Below, in pieces: positions 21,901 to 33,801 of a stretch of 64,000 bases of DNA. The position numbers were made by a program, and so were the translations under genes. The stretch comes from Lineus longissimus (lineage: Eukaryota > Nemertea > Pilidiophora > Heteronemertea > Lineidae), in contig NC_088315.1 of assembly GCF_910592395.1 (NCBI RefSeq), positions 9,116,501 to 9,180,500 of the forward strand, written 5' to 3'. Position 1 is the first letter of the stretch, and the number at the start of each line of letters is the position of its first letter. Below the pieces are notes generated by a model that ran no database searches, had not been told where the DNA came from, and saw nothing but the letters and a program-made list of their open reading frames with translations.

Positions 21901-24900
21901 TGATCAAGGAGCGAATGAAAGTCGCCGAGTCTTACAGTAAGAAGGAAACTAATCTCTCTTGGTAAAATATGTTGCGGGCATTTTAAAAATGGTGCTCTTG
22001 TTTGCGAAGTTGGATAGACATTTCAGTCACTTTGTAAAAATCGCACCTTGGAAAAAGTCTTTACTTATAAATCTTGGGTTGTGTTACCTGCTTTGAAGCC
22101 TGGATAGTAAAAGGATTTCTCAGTTTAATGTCATGTATAAGCTTACTGTCAAAACTATCCAAATATCATTGGACTTGGAAGTTTCCTGAATTCCATCTGA
22201 ATTTGGGATATCATATGGCGGCACTTGATCATATGGAGTGTTGTTTATAAATGTCTATCCAACTTCGAAATATTTGCATGTGCAGAACACAATAACAAAA
22301 CCATTTTGTTTGGACTCAGTTCGGTTGTTTAAATGGTGGTGGGGATTGATCAGGTTACTGATCTGGTAATTCATTTTCACAGATGATTTTAAAAGTTCAT
22401 TATAAGATATTGTTAGAGAAAGAAGGGACCAAGTGCCGGTGAATTAACAATTTTGTACGGCATGACGTCCTAGGCACGTCATGTGCAATTGTACATGACG
22501 TGCTATGCACGTCACCTGCAGTGAAAGGGTTAAATGGACAGGGTTCAGATAAAAATGAATTGTTTTTCTGATCATGCAGCAGTGCTATGACTATGGAGCT
22601 TTGTGTTGAAGCAAGGTTAGAAAAGATACTTGTGTTTCCAGTAAGAACACTGACTGCTTAATTCCTAGATAATGTTTTCAAAGTTTTTTTAATGACAAGA
22701 GAAAGGGGCAGTCTATAAAATCCTTATCAGCGCAATGTCTAATACAAAATACCTTTTATCCCAGGTTTTCTCAGGACGTTCAGGAAACACAAGTTTTTTT
22801 CTTTCATCTGTGCAAGTATTCTGAATCGACTCAAAGTAAACTGTGTGTGTGTGTGTGTTAATGACTGTTTGACGGTAATGACACACATCAGATTGAGGGT
22901 GTTCTGAAGAGTAGTGTGCCCCCCCTAAAATATTTTTAGACATAATTGTCCTGTGCTTGAAAAGTCAGGTAGGTCAGGTCCAGTTTACACAGAGCAAACT
23001 GGTGTATAGACATGTCTGGGAACAAATGGTCAAAGTCATTGTATGCCAACTTGTCCGAATACCATGTAGCTCGATGTAAACCCAACCTTGCGACTTCTGT
23101 TGGCCATTTTGCTGAAAGACAGAACTTGTAAAAGCTGTCAGATATCCCCACTGGCATCCAGTTGTAATGGAACTGATAAAAGAAGTTTTAAAATGGTCAG
23201 AATTAAAATCAAAAGACTCCTTGTAGCCAAATGGTGAATTTGACACTGATAAAAACTAACTGGGAAAGTCTTGCAGCCATTGGTGTCAAAAGTAGCGCGG
23301 TTGCGAGTGCAGTTGCGAGCGTGGTTGCGAGCGAGGTTGCAGGCGCAGTTGCGAGCGTGGTTGCGAGCGCAGTTGCTCTTTCACAGTTGAGTGGTGGGCT
23401 CAAAAGAAGTCTCACTCTTTGGCTCATGTAACTCGAGCCATCGATGGTACATAAAGAACTCCCCATGAAACACTTATTCAGAGTCCTGGTTCGGTTTTCT
23501 TTTAAAATCTTTTTGAATAGCCATGGTGGTCTCTCGAATAGGTTCTTGGGTTACTTTCCAGAACTACCCTCAGTCTAACAATGATCTAACTTGTATCGAC
23601 AGGTAAGTTGGTGCACAACTGGTGCTAGTGACTGATACACCGCTGCTGCCTGTTTCGAACATTTGGTGTATATATTTTCTGACTATTTTGTCAGGAATGA
23701 ATATAACGGACAGACATATGCTTTGTATCAGAACAGCCTAGCACTTGTCTCATATCTTGCTTTAAAACATGCTTCTGTTGTTTGTCCTCCGTGTTTGATA
23801 AGTGAATCGAGAACAAGTATGTGAGAAATTCTCCGACTTGATATTCAAAATTCTTAGTTGGTCCCGCTGTGGAGTGTGCTGTCAATCATACGATAACCTG
23901 CGTCCAAAATCTTAAAAATCGTCCTGCCAGCTAAGGATCTGCTTTAATACTGTTAAATCATACAAATCCTGGATGTGATACTTCTTCAGAAACAGAATCG
24001 TATCCCTTGTCAGGGTGGGTGCAGATCGTGAACATTGGTGGTGGCCCCAAAAGTATCAGAGAGAGTGGTAAACCAAGTGGTCCACACATTTGCTTTCTTT
24101 CGGTGTAAAATACAACACCTATTTTCTAGTGTGTTTGTTTTACGTCTTTGAAACAAAAGTTTATCCTGCGAGCAACCCAAAACCATTAGCTGGCCAAGGC
24201 CACAAGTCTGAGCCATGACTCCTAACCAGATGATAATGATGATGAGTCTCACTAATACTTGTAAGGCAACTTGATATCTAGGAATAGGGATGTTGCCTCA
24301 CTCGCCTTGTCATCAACCTTTACCATGGCATTACGCCCTTCGACATGTTTGATTTGGTATCATATCTAGGGTTTACTAGACACACTTTCACATAACCCTT
24401 GGGGGTGGAGCTTGAAAGTGACTTCATTATCCAAGGGTTGGGTGAGAGACGTGATGTCTCTTCGAAGCTGGTGGTGGTTTTTCTCAGCGGTACTGGTACT
24501 GCTTACTTTCTTCGTCTGTCCCAAACTCATGTCTGAACGGGCAAATTGTATTCAAAATCATTGTCACCCATCCATAGTATTAAATTCAAACTAAATTCAT
24601 GAGTATGATGGCATTTCTAGAGGTGCTGCAGCCAAGTGCCGATGATTAAAATTATAGTAGGGCATGACGTGCATCACCCGCATGTGATAGGGACACACGA
24701 CATTATGTCTACACCCAAAGAGATCTCTTTGTCTCTCATCGTAGCAATAACTATCGCAGGTTGCAGCTATAAGAATCTCTTGTTTGCTTAGGTCTTAGAC
24801 TTGACAGTGGGGCATGGGGGAGGAAGACGTAAAAATAGACTCTGAGAAACTTATTCATTTTGGCAGTTTTGTGCAAAATAAGGGTCTTTAAAATGACAAC

Positions 24901-27682
24901 TTTTACAAGTACGAACTATAGTTGGTCACCACAGGGGCTCATAATTTTTAGTGACTCTGACTTTATCGTGCTCCGACAAAACTGTCCAATCTATTTCCCC
25001 CCGAACTGATCTGTTGTTGCACAGTAGTTGTGCCATCCATTTGCGTAGGCGTTTTGACTTTTCTTACCAAGTGCTCAGTTTCTTTAACACCCATAACTTT
25101 AAACATTTATGGCTTCTGATGCAACAGGTTTTGGACAACGACTGTCCCCCTCCTAATACAATTCCCCTGTTACCCCTGCAGAAGCTGCAATATCAGGTAT
25201 TGTATATAATCTAGTCATAAATCTTTTCCCATTGCTGCCGATTTCTAATGCGTTCTCTGCCTTTCAGGATGTGATGAAGTATGAGAACGGCCGGGATCTG
25301 CTTGGGTCGGAGATCGTCATCGAGTGGGCCAAGGGCAACCCGAGAAGAACCATGGTTGGTGGGGTACGATAAATTTTATCAACTACTTATAAGAAGTACT
25401 GGATGTCTATAGATTCTTTCCACCAGGGTCCCCACTTGGGTATCTCACGCACAGTGATGGCAGTAGCTCCTGTACCTGGTGGAAGCGTTGTTGAATCTTC
25501 CAGCCCAGAAAACTGTGCATAAAAAATTGCCCCAAACGACAGACCGAAAAACAGATTGGTGGAAAGGATCTATTGAACTTCTTACCTGGTTCTCAAATGT
25601 TGAGACCTACTCAAGAGTTGAGTAGATATTTAGTCACAGTACAGGCAGACACATGTAGTTTTGAATTCGGATCGGTAATTTTCTCAACTTCTTGTCCAAA
25701 AGATTTCGCCTTTGACTTCGCAAAATAAGCTGATTTCCGTACAATTTTGAGATCCCCAGTATTGTCCATCACGTTTAAAGTTTGAAGATGTCAGGATGGG
25801 GCGGAGTCTTTCAATAATGTTTTTGCCTTGGATTATGAGTTTTGGACGAGGTATTCATCATTATATCTGTTCTTTTTGCAGGGACGGTTCAGTCGTGGAT
25901 CGGTAGGTAGCTTTAAAGTAAATATTCACATTGTTACATCTTGCTTTCGTAGAGGACACCCTAGGTTTGATTTAGTTCAGTGATACACTGCCTACTCTCT
26001 TTCATTGAGCCTGGTTGAGGAGTGGGTTCTTGTTGTGGATTCTTACAATTTTTCTAAAGTAGGATGATACTAATAGATTTGGTTTGAGGTGTTGGGGGCT
26101 GAGGGGTTGTTGGACATCATCTTTGCTTTCACTGAAGGCTGCAATGCCAGCCCCGTCAAAAGTCAATAGTCACTGTCATTTGTCCTCATCTCGCACAGAC
26201 GACTATGGAGTCCGAATGTTTCCATCCCGGCTCTCCTCGAAGGTTAATGGAAGTGACATCTAGCTTCACAAAAGTTGCAGAAAGCACCTGAAGTGTTTAC
26301 ATCAGAAGCCTTGGTTAGTAGGTGTTAAAAACTTCAGCAGTCTCCTTTAAATTGAGCAGGCAGGTTGTGTAGCACTAATGCTAATAGAGCCAGGGTTAAA
26401 GAAAGCAAGAAATTACTAACATTAACATTTGGTACGACCAGGCTCAAGACATGGTATGTATGTGTTGTTGTTCTTTAGCTTTCCATGAATAATGTACACC
26501 TAAAGTGAAGTGATGGATCAAATATGGCCTCCCAAGCTCTTGAAAATGTCCTAAATCATATATTAGAAACTGATCGAAGTGGTCAACTTTGGTCTTGCTC
26601 AGGAGAGAATATTTGGTGTGTCAGCTTTAAACCCCCTTCGACGTGCATAAACATGGTAAGGTTCAACCCCAGTTTGATTCTAGGGACCCACTCCAAGAAT
26701 TGTACTTCTGAAAGAAGTAGGAAGTAGTGTGGCTTTCTTGGCACTAAAATTCCTGGCTCATCACAAGACAACATTTGAAAATTTAGATGAGGTTGAAAGT
26801 CGTGGTTCCTTGTACCTGCGTGGCCATGCCAGGGCTAGTAAAACATCCCACAATGGAGACAGGAGCCTTTATTGGACTCTATGACTCCGGTAAAAATCCA
26901 GTAGGGTTTTGACACCGGTAATGATTATGACGGAAACACTTTTGTTATCTTCTCTTGCATCGTTTTCAGGGCAGTGATGAGTGCTTTAGGTGCCATCGTC
27001 GTGGCCATTGGGCCAAGGAGTGTCACAGCCGTGGACCCCCACGTGGAGGAAGGTGGAGACGCTCAAGGAGCAGGTGAGATACTGATTCCAGAATGTCCAC
27101 TTTTCAAATCTCCTTGCCGAAACATGAGCAGACAACTTTTTTACCCCAGACTTGAGCATACGACACCTAATTTTGATAATTTCAACCCTGACCCGAGCTG
27201 ACGACATCTGCTCTTCATGATTTCAACCCAGACCTGAGCAGACGACATCTGCTCTCTTTGCGATTTCAAGGTTGAATAATTATGGCTTTCTTAATTCTTC
27301 CAGGGATCGACCCCGTCGGCGGGCGCGCAGCTACAGTCGGTCAAGGTCAAAATCGAGGTCTAGGTCACGTGACAGGAAGAGGTCAAGGAGAGACAGCCAT
27401 AAGAAGCGATCACGTTCCAGGTCCAGGTCCAGGTCCCGTTCACCACGCTCTGTGTCGAGGTCCCGTTCCAAATCCAGGAACCGCTCCAGGTCCAAGTCCC
27501 ACCAGCGCTCGCGATCCAAATCTCCACGCAATCGTTCAAGGTCGAAATCTCCGGGTCATTCAAAGTCGAAGTCGAAGAGAGATTCGGGAGAGCGGGACCG
27601 TAGTAGGTCACGCTCGGCTAAACCGGAGAAGTCTCCGGCCGCATCGCCACGGAATGGAGATGATAAAGGCGATGATGATTGA
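18958..27682 (+). CDS. SR-family splicing factor: RRM + CCHC zinc knuckle + RS domain (SRSF7/RSZ-like)
   Basis: Pre-mRNA splicing regulator of nuclear speckles; SR proteins bind exonic enhancers through the RRM and recruit spliceosome parts through the RS domain. Exons: 18958-19081, 20502-20542, 25268-25363, 25882-25902, 26970-27073, 27304-27682, total 765 nt = 254 aa, frame kept at every join. RRM residues ~9-80: RNP2-like LFIGRL and RNP1-like KYAYAFVDF. Residues 99-112 (CFRCHRRGHWAKEC) are an intact CX2CX4HX4C knuckle. Residues ~118-245 are Arg/Ser-rich, ending in an acidic GDDKGDDD tail. RRM plus knuckle plus RS is the SRSF7 (9G8) layout, though the RRM sequence (FIGRLS) looks closer to SRSF4/5/6. 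The donor of exon 3 could be 9 nt earlier (ATG|GTTGGT). A further 12-nt exon may lie at 20113-20124, giving 258 aa. Confidence 0.88.
19543..19679. mobile_element. Foldback (MITE-like) element in SR gene intron 1
   Basis: Arms of about 43 bp: left starts CATACGACACTTAAGAAGTT; the right arm reverse-complements to the same 20 bases, then continues with a few mismatches (TGCCCAGAAGTGGCGATGG against GGCCCGGAAGTTGCGACGG). The core has a GCACTA hexamer repeat. No ORF. Total 137 bp. Confidence 0.75.
20113..20124 (+). CDS. Candidate 12-nt microexon of the SR protein gene
   Basis: GTGCTGAGATGG lies between a strong acceptor (TTTTTTCTTCAG) and a strong donor (GTGAGT) inside intron 1. It is phase 1 on both sides and would insert Gly-Ala-Glu-Met before AYAFVDF in the RRM, with no stop and no frame shift. 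Whether it is constitutive, alternative or unused cannot be told from sequence. Confidence 0.5.
21590..21860. repeat. Degenerate internal repeat in SR gene intron 2
   Basis: Phrases such as CCAGTGCCGTTGC, GCATAGCC(C)ATGTGACAG and AAAGCCGA recur with about 140 bp spacing. They form an old tandem or composite repeat with no ORF of note. Confidence 0.55.
22430..22530. repeat. Near-palindrome of four TGACGT half-sites
   Basis: 22461-22516 holds TGACGTCCTAGGCACGTCA and TGACGTGCTATGCACGTCA arranged symmetrically about GTGCAATTGTAC. The left flank (AAGTGCCGGTGAATTAACAA) recurs in altered form at about 24632, so this is one end or copy of a dispersed repeat and not a lone promoter site. Confidence 0.65.
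23296..23375. repeat. Minisatellite, 12-bp GTTGCGAGCGYR unit
   Basis: About six to seven units of GTTGCGAGCGTG/GTTGCGAGCGCA in SR gene intron 2. In one frame it reads as VASAVASVVAS. It is GC-rich against an AT-rich background. Confidence 0.85.
24625..24800. mobile_element. Dispersed repeat, GTTGCAGC family copy 1 (composite)
   Basis: The start (AAGTGCCGATGATTAAAA, GGCATGACGTGCATCACCC) matches the repeat at 22430. The end (ATCGCAGGTTGCAGC then ATAAGAATCTCTTGTTTGCTT) matches elements at 43.6, 44.2 and 49.8 kb. In SR gene intron 2. Confidence 0.55.
27110..27265. repeat. Tandem repeat, ~50 bp unit, in SR gene intron 5
   Basis: Three degenerate units contain variants of CAGACCTGAGCAGACGACA and TCTGCTCT. 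They fill the short intron between the zinc-knuckle exon and the RS exon. Confidence 0.75.
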
Positions 27683-29461
27683 GATGTAACATTTCGTGGG
27701 TGAATTTTATTTGTGAAGAAAAAGAAAAATCTTGCAATATTTTATTCAGAGTATGATGGACCTGCAAAGAAATTCAAGAATATTTTCAGAGTTTTGTCGC
27801 CTCGTAAGTCAGGATATTCACATGTTGTCGATTTCAAAGAACTAAAAAGGGAAATCCCTGGCCTGAACATAAAATGATTTTCAATTTTCTGGTGTTTCAT
27901 CTTGAAGAAGTAGAAGTGTTCAGTGCAGAGGTAGCGTGTTATTTACGACTCCACTTCAAGTTTAAGAGTGAATTACTGTCGTCTAATGCCAGCTTGAGTT
28001 TAAGTGTACTGATGGAACATTTTCACACTGAAAAACTATGTGCACCCGACCTGCACAAAAGATATTTTTAATTTTTGGATCGGACCTAGGAAACCTTATA
28101 TTAAGAAAAAACACAGGATTTCAAAGTCAAGTATTTCCAAGCAATATTAAAAAGTAGCCCCTTTTCCAAGCAGTTTGATTTGATTATTTTAATGTTTAGA
28201 GGGTATGCTATACTATATAAATATCATACTATCCTCAGGATCATTTTGTCGACATTTCCACACATCTTCTAAAACAAATTCACACCTAGGATTTCTTCAT
28301 AGTTTAGACAGCACTGCGTTTGCCCTTTAGCTCCAAATTGTAAGATGTGCCATGAATTTCACTTCACAAAACTATCTAGAATATCTCACTTGTTGTGAAT
28401 TTGTAACCGTTGCTGTTATTAATTGGATTATTGTGAGATTATACTGTTCAAGATCTTGTAACGTGTTCTGTGGTGGATTTCATACATCGGGGAAACTTGA
28501 TTGGTCACAAATTAATCAATAGAGACAAATAACCAATCGTATTTTTTCGCTTGTATTATCGGAAGCTGAAAACTAACTTTTGGGGACGCATTTTATCATC
28601 GATTCATCACTGCAGATTTATGTTGAAAGGGTGAAATGAAGATTTTGTTTTTAGTATTCCAACAGACTTGAAAGAATCTTCTGAATCATCTTCGCCATGA
28701 GTTTATTTGAGGCCTCTTTATTAAAAATCGTGTAGAATGGCTTCAGAAGAGCCTTTGGGCCTGGTTTTTTAAAAAGAAGTTTTTTCACCAACGCCAGTGT
28801 TGACCTTACATCGTGTCATCTCCTTACGGTAGTTGACCCAAGTTAACGCCAGTGTTAATGACAAAACGTACTGGGCCCATGTTTCTTTGAGTCCAGTCAT
28901 TAGCTACAGGGGCGATTTTATATCCAATTACAACCCCTGGTCTTTCTTGTAACCAGACTCTTTTGATCACTTGAAATTTTATTATTTTTTGTTGCAAACT
29001 TGCTCAGATTATCGGAGGTTTCCACCAGAATTTTACCTGTTTCTATATAGTTTTCCACTTTACAATTAAGTTCACCATAAAGTATGGAGGGGGAGAGTGA
29101 ATTTAAGCCAAATATAAGTGTGTTTGGGTGGGTTTATATGGACAATTTGAATTTGTAATCCAAAACAAAACCTGGATACTTTCATAAAACCTGTGACTTT
29201 ATATTGTGAAGAAACCTTTCCAAGCGACTTTGAAGGCGGTGCCAAAATGACATCCCATGAAAGAGAAATACCTGGTGGTGTTCGGGGAGGGGGGTAGTTG
29301 CAATGACAAAGAGCACTTAAAAATATTGGCCTCTGGTAGTGTGAGCAAGTTCTTCCATTAGATGCATTTTGTACATGTAGTATTATTGTATTTCATCTAT
29401 CCATTGTTGCATCAGAATATTATGTCTATGGCAATTTCTACATACTGGGTAAACAAATAAA
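27683..29461 (+). other. 3' UTR of the SR gene, with AATAAA at 29456-29461
   Basis: AT-rich with no further exon. A canonical poly(A) signal (AAACAAATAAAGTTTTC) ends a tract of about 1.8 kb after the stop codon. Earlier signals could give shorter forms. Confidence 0.5.
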
Positions 29462-29515
29462 GTTTTCATCGTTCAGGAATATATTTTGTTATATTTGGTT
29501 TATTGGTTCAAACAC

Positions 29516-29738
29516 TTTTAAAGGGACAACATAGACAGCAGCTAGGCAGGCGAGATAAAGTTACACAAAGTCGCCAATATGGATCTCTCACATCTCACAG
29601 TAGGTCGAAATGATTCATGCTTGTACGAGGAATATATCTAGTGCTGAATCTGACATGACCCAGGGCCCTAACTGTGCATATTAGTCACCTAAGATGGCCA
29701 AATTAGCCCCTCTGCTCCTGCCTATAGTCCCCCTTTAA
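29516..29738. mobile_element. Possible foldback element with AAAGGGAC ends
   Basis: The left end CTTTTAAAGGGACAACATAG and the right end (reverse complement CTTAAAGGGGGACTATAGGC) are inverted-repeat-like. Similar TTTTAAAGGGACTATAATG termini flank 38877-39289. Confidence 0.45.
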
Positions 29739-30539
29739 GATTTGGTATATCGTAAGGATTATTGGTTATCAGGTCAAACCCGTTGGCTTGTAAGAGTGCA
29801 AGTTGTCTACCGGCTGTTTTCCACTCATGTGGAGTCTTCTGGTTGCTCTTGCACAGTCACTGCCTCGGCAAATCGCAGCTTGCTGTCACACCCATCAAGA
29901 TGTATACATAGAGCCTGGGTTTTTAACCTAAATGACCCAGGATTTGCTGTTAGTTGGGCAGTAGTCCATTGAGGAGGTAGGCCTTCTCGGCATTGAAGGT
30001 TGAGTAGCCAAAGTTTCTATTCCAAGGTACAATTTCGGCCCCTACAGTGCAGAATACATTAATTGTGCCATGGCAATACATGTCCACGTATCAGCTTGCA
30101 GCCAGTTCACTTGGGATGACGCCATTGGCCCATAGAAGTTGGTGTTTAATCACAGGAAGTCTTAACATTGTCTAATGAGATGAATTTGTCGGCGTGATGT
30201 CATTTGTCCTGTTACCCTTCTCCCAGTCACTCTGGAAAATATTTAGCCAGTCTTCAGAAGCTGCTGGTCGGTTGGGCAGGTAGTGGTCGCAAACTCCCTC
30301 TTATCTGAAAGTGGATCAAGTCTCCTGATAAAATCTCTGCAAAACAGTTTGGATATATTGTGTCCAAAAATTACAAGAATGGGGGATCCGGACGTGCCCC
30401 TGGTGTCTTGGTTTTGAATTCTGTGCTCAAGGAGAAATGTTTCCAGAAGGAAAACACCAGTCCTCTGCACACACAGGTGGCCAACTGACGGATCTCTGTA
30501 TGGACGTAAAAATTCCAATGCTGAACACTCCACATAAGA

Positions 30540-31160
30540 GGGCTTTGGGCTCCCTCTGACTATATAGAGGATTAAAAGATTTTTAGAAACCAGTGTAATG
30601 ACAGTTGCCCCTCTTGCCACTTCCCCTTTGTACAGCTCAATCGGAGGACAGTTGTCTCTGGTGCACAGAAGCTGATGGGCTTTGGACTATCTGTATCTAT
30701 CTCTATCTATACAGAGGTCCAGTATTTAAAATGTTTTTGGAAACCAGTATAATGACAGCTGGCTCCTTCTGACAATATACATGCAGAGGATTAAAAGGTT
30801 TTTAGAAACCAGTGTAATGGCAGCTGGTCCATCACCACTTCCCCTTTGCGCAGACCAAGTAAAGGACAGTTGTCTTAGTGTGGGTGTGACTGTCTTGTCT
30901 CCTTCACCGTGTTGGTTAAACAGTGGAGCTGCCTGGCCCGATTTGGGGTGGGTGTGACTGTCTAGTCTCTCATGTAGGCTAAACGGTGATGGAGCCAAAC
31001 TCAACTTGATCTGGTTGTGATTGTCCTATCACTCCTATAAGGTGGGGAAGCCGGCCACATTTGGGCTGGGACGTGACTGAAACCAGTATTATGACAGAGC
31101 AGGTCCTATTACCACATCTCCTTTGTAAGGCCCAATCGGAGGACAGTTGTCTGCTGTGGA
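30540..31160. repeat. Degenerate repeats containing TTTTAGAAACCAGTGTAATG
   Basis: Units near 30575, 30735, 30800 and 31078 share GAAACCAGTRTAATGACAG, CACTTCCCCTTTG and CAATCGGAGGACAGTTGTCT. They are irregularly spaced with partial copies; together they explain the ORFs called here. Confidence 0.75.
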
Positions 31161-32432
31161 CAATGGCAAACTACTTGTTCTTTTACACAAAAGAAGATAC
31201 CACTGATCATCTTTGCTATTTTGGTGGTCAATTTCACTTGTCTAGGTTCAATCTCTGCCACATAAAGATGTACACTTGATAACCCTATGTAACAAATAAC
31301 ATAGTCAATGGACTCTTCCTGTAACGGACGAAGTGTGTCCCACTGTCCACAGTGTAGACCATGTTGAGCAAAGGAGATGGACTGACCTTGTAAGGCTCAA
31401 AGTAGACTTAAAAATGTGAAGGGAATAGCGAGTGGCTCCAGGTAAGTGGTCTTCAACTTGCTCCAGTGGCACACTGTTTTGCTTTGATACTGGCATCCAA
31501 ATTCTACAACCAGAGAAAATAATGTGCCTCAAGTTCCACACTATCTTCACTGCTCTTGTGATGGCATCCAAACGTTGACTAAATAATGCACATGGCACTG
31601 TACAAGGAAGAACCGTTGATGTTTTTGACTGATCGAATTGTAGCAATAGAAATGTCCTCTGTCTAGCCTGTTCAGAGCAGAGCGTAAACTATTTGGCTGC
31701 ATAGACTGTTCGTTGTGCAGTTATCCCTAGTTCCATATTTGCTGATGACCTTATGATGCGCCACACACAAAATCAATCTTGGTTTGGGACATTGGAGTTT
31801 GGACATCCCATTGGATGCACCAGGGAACATGCTATGGAGACAATGGAAACTGTCACAAGGGAACAGCTAATGGATGTGCAGCCTAGAAGACCACTGGGAA
31901 TGTGCCGGAGACCTCCACAGGGCACAGAAAACATTCCCTCTCTTCTGGATGGCAGTGAATAGATGTATTTAATCAAAAAAGCCTACAGCACCCACAAGTC
32001 TGTACTCAGGTGCTAGTGTCAATAAAAATAGAGCGCTTGGTAGGATATGATTCCACTATTTGTCTGGACACAAGTTTGTTGTGCCCCGGTGTCCAGCACA
32101 TCGAGACAGCCACAGCAACGTAGTCCATACCAAACACTGTACATTTCTTTGAGCTACCACCTGAAGGCGAGCTTCTGGGCATTGATGACAGGGTCATATC
32201 CATCCATTTGCCCAGGGTCTTGGGAGCATGCTGGACATAATGACAATATTGTCATTGTGCTCTGGCTAATAGATCGAGCGTCTCACTAACGGAACTGTCC
32301 CCAAGGGGAGGTTCCACTGTATTTGTCCTTAGGATTCGGTCTGGACAATCTTTTGTTAATCCGTTTCTGCAAATGCATACTTCCGGTGAAATGAACTATG
32401 TTCGAATTCGGGATGTCATAGATCTCTAATGT

Positions 32433-32521
32433 ACAGGGTGGCCCAGAATTATTTTCCCTCACACAATAGACACACAATAGAAATCCATTGTTCAAAGGAA
32501 AATGATTCTGGGCCACCCTGT
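32433..32521. mobile_element. Short foldback element with ACAGGGTGGCCCAGAAT ends
   Basis: The left arm ACAGGGTGGCCCAGAATTAT and the reverse complement of the right arm ACAGGGTGGCCCAGAATCAT are nearly identical for 26 bp around a 37-bp core. Related ends (GGGCACACCCTGTA, ATTACAGGGTGTTCTG) occur near 42888 and 58499. Confidence 0.8.
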
Positions 32522-33087
32522 GGATCAGTTTCGACATCAAACATTGTTCACAAAATAACAAACAAAACAACACTTTTGAGTGATTCTTTTTTTTGAAATA
32601 TTCTCTTTACCGCGATTGCCAAGAAGCGTCACACTCATGTCAACAAACCTGTTCATGATAGGCTTGGTCAACGCCCAAAACCTGGACGGAGACTGCACTG
32701 GCGTACTTATAGTTGGGGGTCAGTGGTCTCAGAAAAATTTTTTTCCATGTATTTTTTTGCCCTTTTCCAACCGCAAGTTGTGTTCTGTCCCCCAGAGGAC
32801 CATCTCCTTCCCCCTGAAATAAAAAGGTGAGTAACGACCCCAAGACTGCCTCCGAGTCCGATTCACAAATTACTACAGCACATACAAACTGGGCAATTTT
32901 CAAAAGTGGTCATCACCAACATATTTCCAACAAATTTTGAAGACATGTGTGGCGCTGTAAAAGTCTTTATCTTCGGAGGGTGGTTGTACCTCTGCCGTTG
33001 GTGTGTCCCGGCCGGGGTGGAACTGTTCCCCACATGTGCGTGGTGAGTTTTGTGAGAATGTGCATGATTGTGTTCACCAGGTTCTCA

Positions 33088-33710
33088 TTAACCCTTTCGC
33101 TACCACAATGTGTTTTTTAAGAGAATCGTACTCCTAACCCGCACCTGGCATAGAACGGGTGGCTTGGATCCCAACTTGGCTTGGGAAAAGTTTCATTGCA
33201 AAATAGCTAGAATTACCCAACCTTATGGACAAGGTGTGCAAGCACTGTGCTGCCATCTGGGTTTTTTTAGGCGTAACCAACCAAACACTTATAGGGACTG
33301 TGGTTGAATGTTTTTATCATCATTATCATCATTACCGGCGTTGTAACCCTATTTGATTTTTGCCGGAGGTATGGAGTCCACTATAGGCTACTGTCCACCT
33401 ATGTGGGATCTTTTACTTGCCCTTGCATAGACACTCAGGTACAAGGGACCACGGCTTTTAGTCTCATCCGACAGACCCTCGACTATTTCATACGTTAATG
33501 TACGTGTTGTGAAGAGCCAGGAATTTTAGTTCCTTGAAAGCCACGCCGGTTCATCCAGAAATACAATCCTGGGTTCTCCCCGGGATCGAACCCGGGCCCT
33601 ATTGCGTGGTAGCCAGCAGTGTTAACCACTAGGCTACGAGGCTCGTGCGAAAATTTAGCAGTACGCATTTCTGAGGGCCAGCAGTATATCGGGTGCGGTA
33701 GCGAAAGATT
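33088..33710. mobile_element. Repeat family C copy 1, interrupted by a SINE
   Basis: Host sequence 33088-33308 (TAACCCTTTCGCTACC…GGAAAAGTTTCATTGCAAAA…ATTACCCAA…CTGCCATCTGG) resumes at ~33650-33710 (AGTACGCATTT…GGGCCAGCAGTAT…GGTAGCGAAAGATTTA). The outermost TTCGCTACC and GGTAGCGAA are inverted. The same pattern occurs at 34917-35402. Confidence 0.65.
33310..33650 (-). mobile_element. tRNA-derived SINE (minus strand)
   Basis: On the minus strand it begins GCCTCGTAGCCTAGTGGTTA (A-box) and has GGTTCGATCCC (B-box) at 33583-33593. A 5-bp T-stem (CCGGG/CCGGG) survives but the acceptor stem does not pair, so this is a SINE head and not a working tRNA. A tail of GATGATAATGATGATAAAAA lies at the left end. 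Confidence 0.75.
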
Positions 33711-33801
33711 TAATGCACTTAGCACTTGAATTCATTCATGCAAAACGATAGAACATACAAGTGGGGTGGAGAAAGAGAATGAGACCTAATATTTCAAGTC
33801 A

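Larger units (their letters stand above)
29739..33080. other. Repeat-rich intergenic DNA, no gene recognised
   Basis: Only short ORFs, none with recognisable similarity. It contains the ~120-bp repeat at 30540-31160 and the foldback at 32433-32521. It lies between the SR gene 3' end and the downstream side of the minus-strand KCTD genes. Confidence 0.5.

Noticed and set aside
22460-22520. CRISPR-like palindromic repeat
   Set aside because: A eukaryotic dispersed repeat with two internal copies, no spacers and no Cas genes.
27282-27689. Second-frame 135-aa ORF over the RS exon
   Set aside because: Shadow frame of the Arg/Ser repeat; the RS frame joins correctly to the zinc-knuckle exon.
30243-30620. 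125-aa minus-strand ORF and its neighbour 30726-31004
   Set aside because: They share repeat-derived segments from the TTTTAGAAACCAGTGTAATG family; not independent genes.
33583-33650. Possible functional tRNA gene on the minus strand
   Set aside because: A- and B-boxes are present but the acceptor stem does not pair and SINE body follows, so it is a SINE head.
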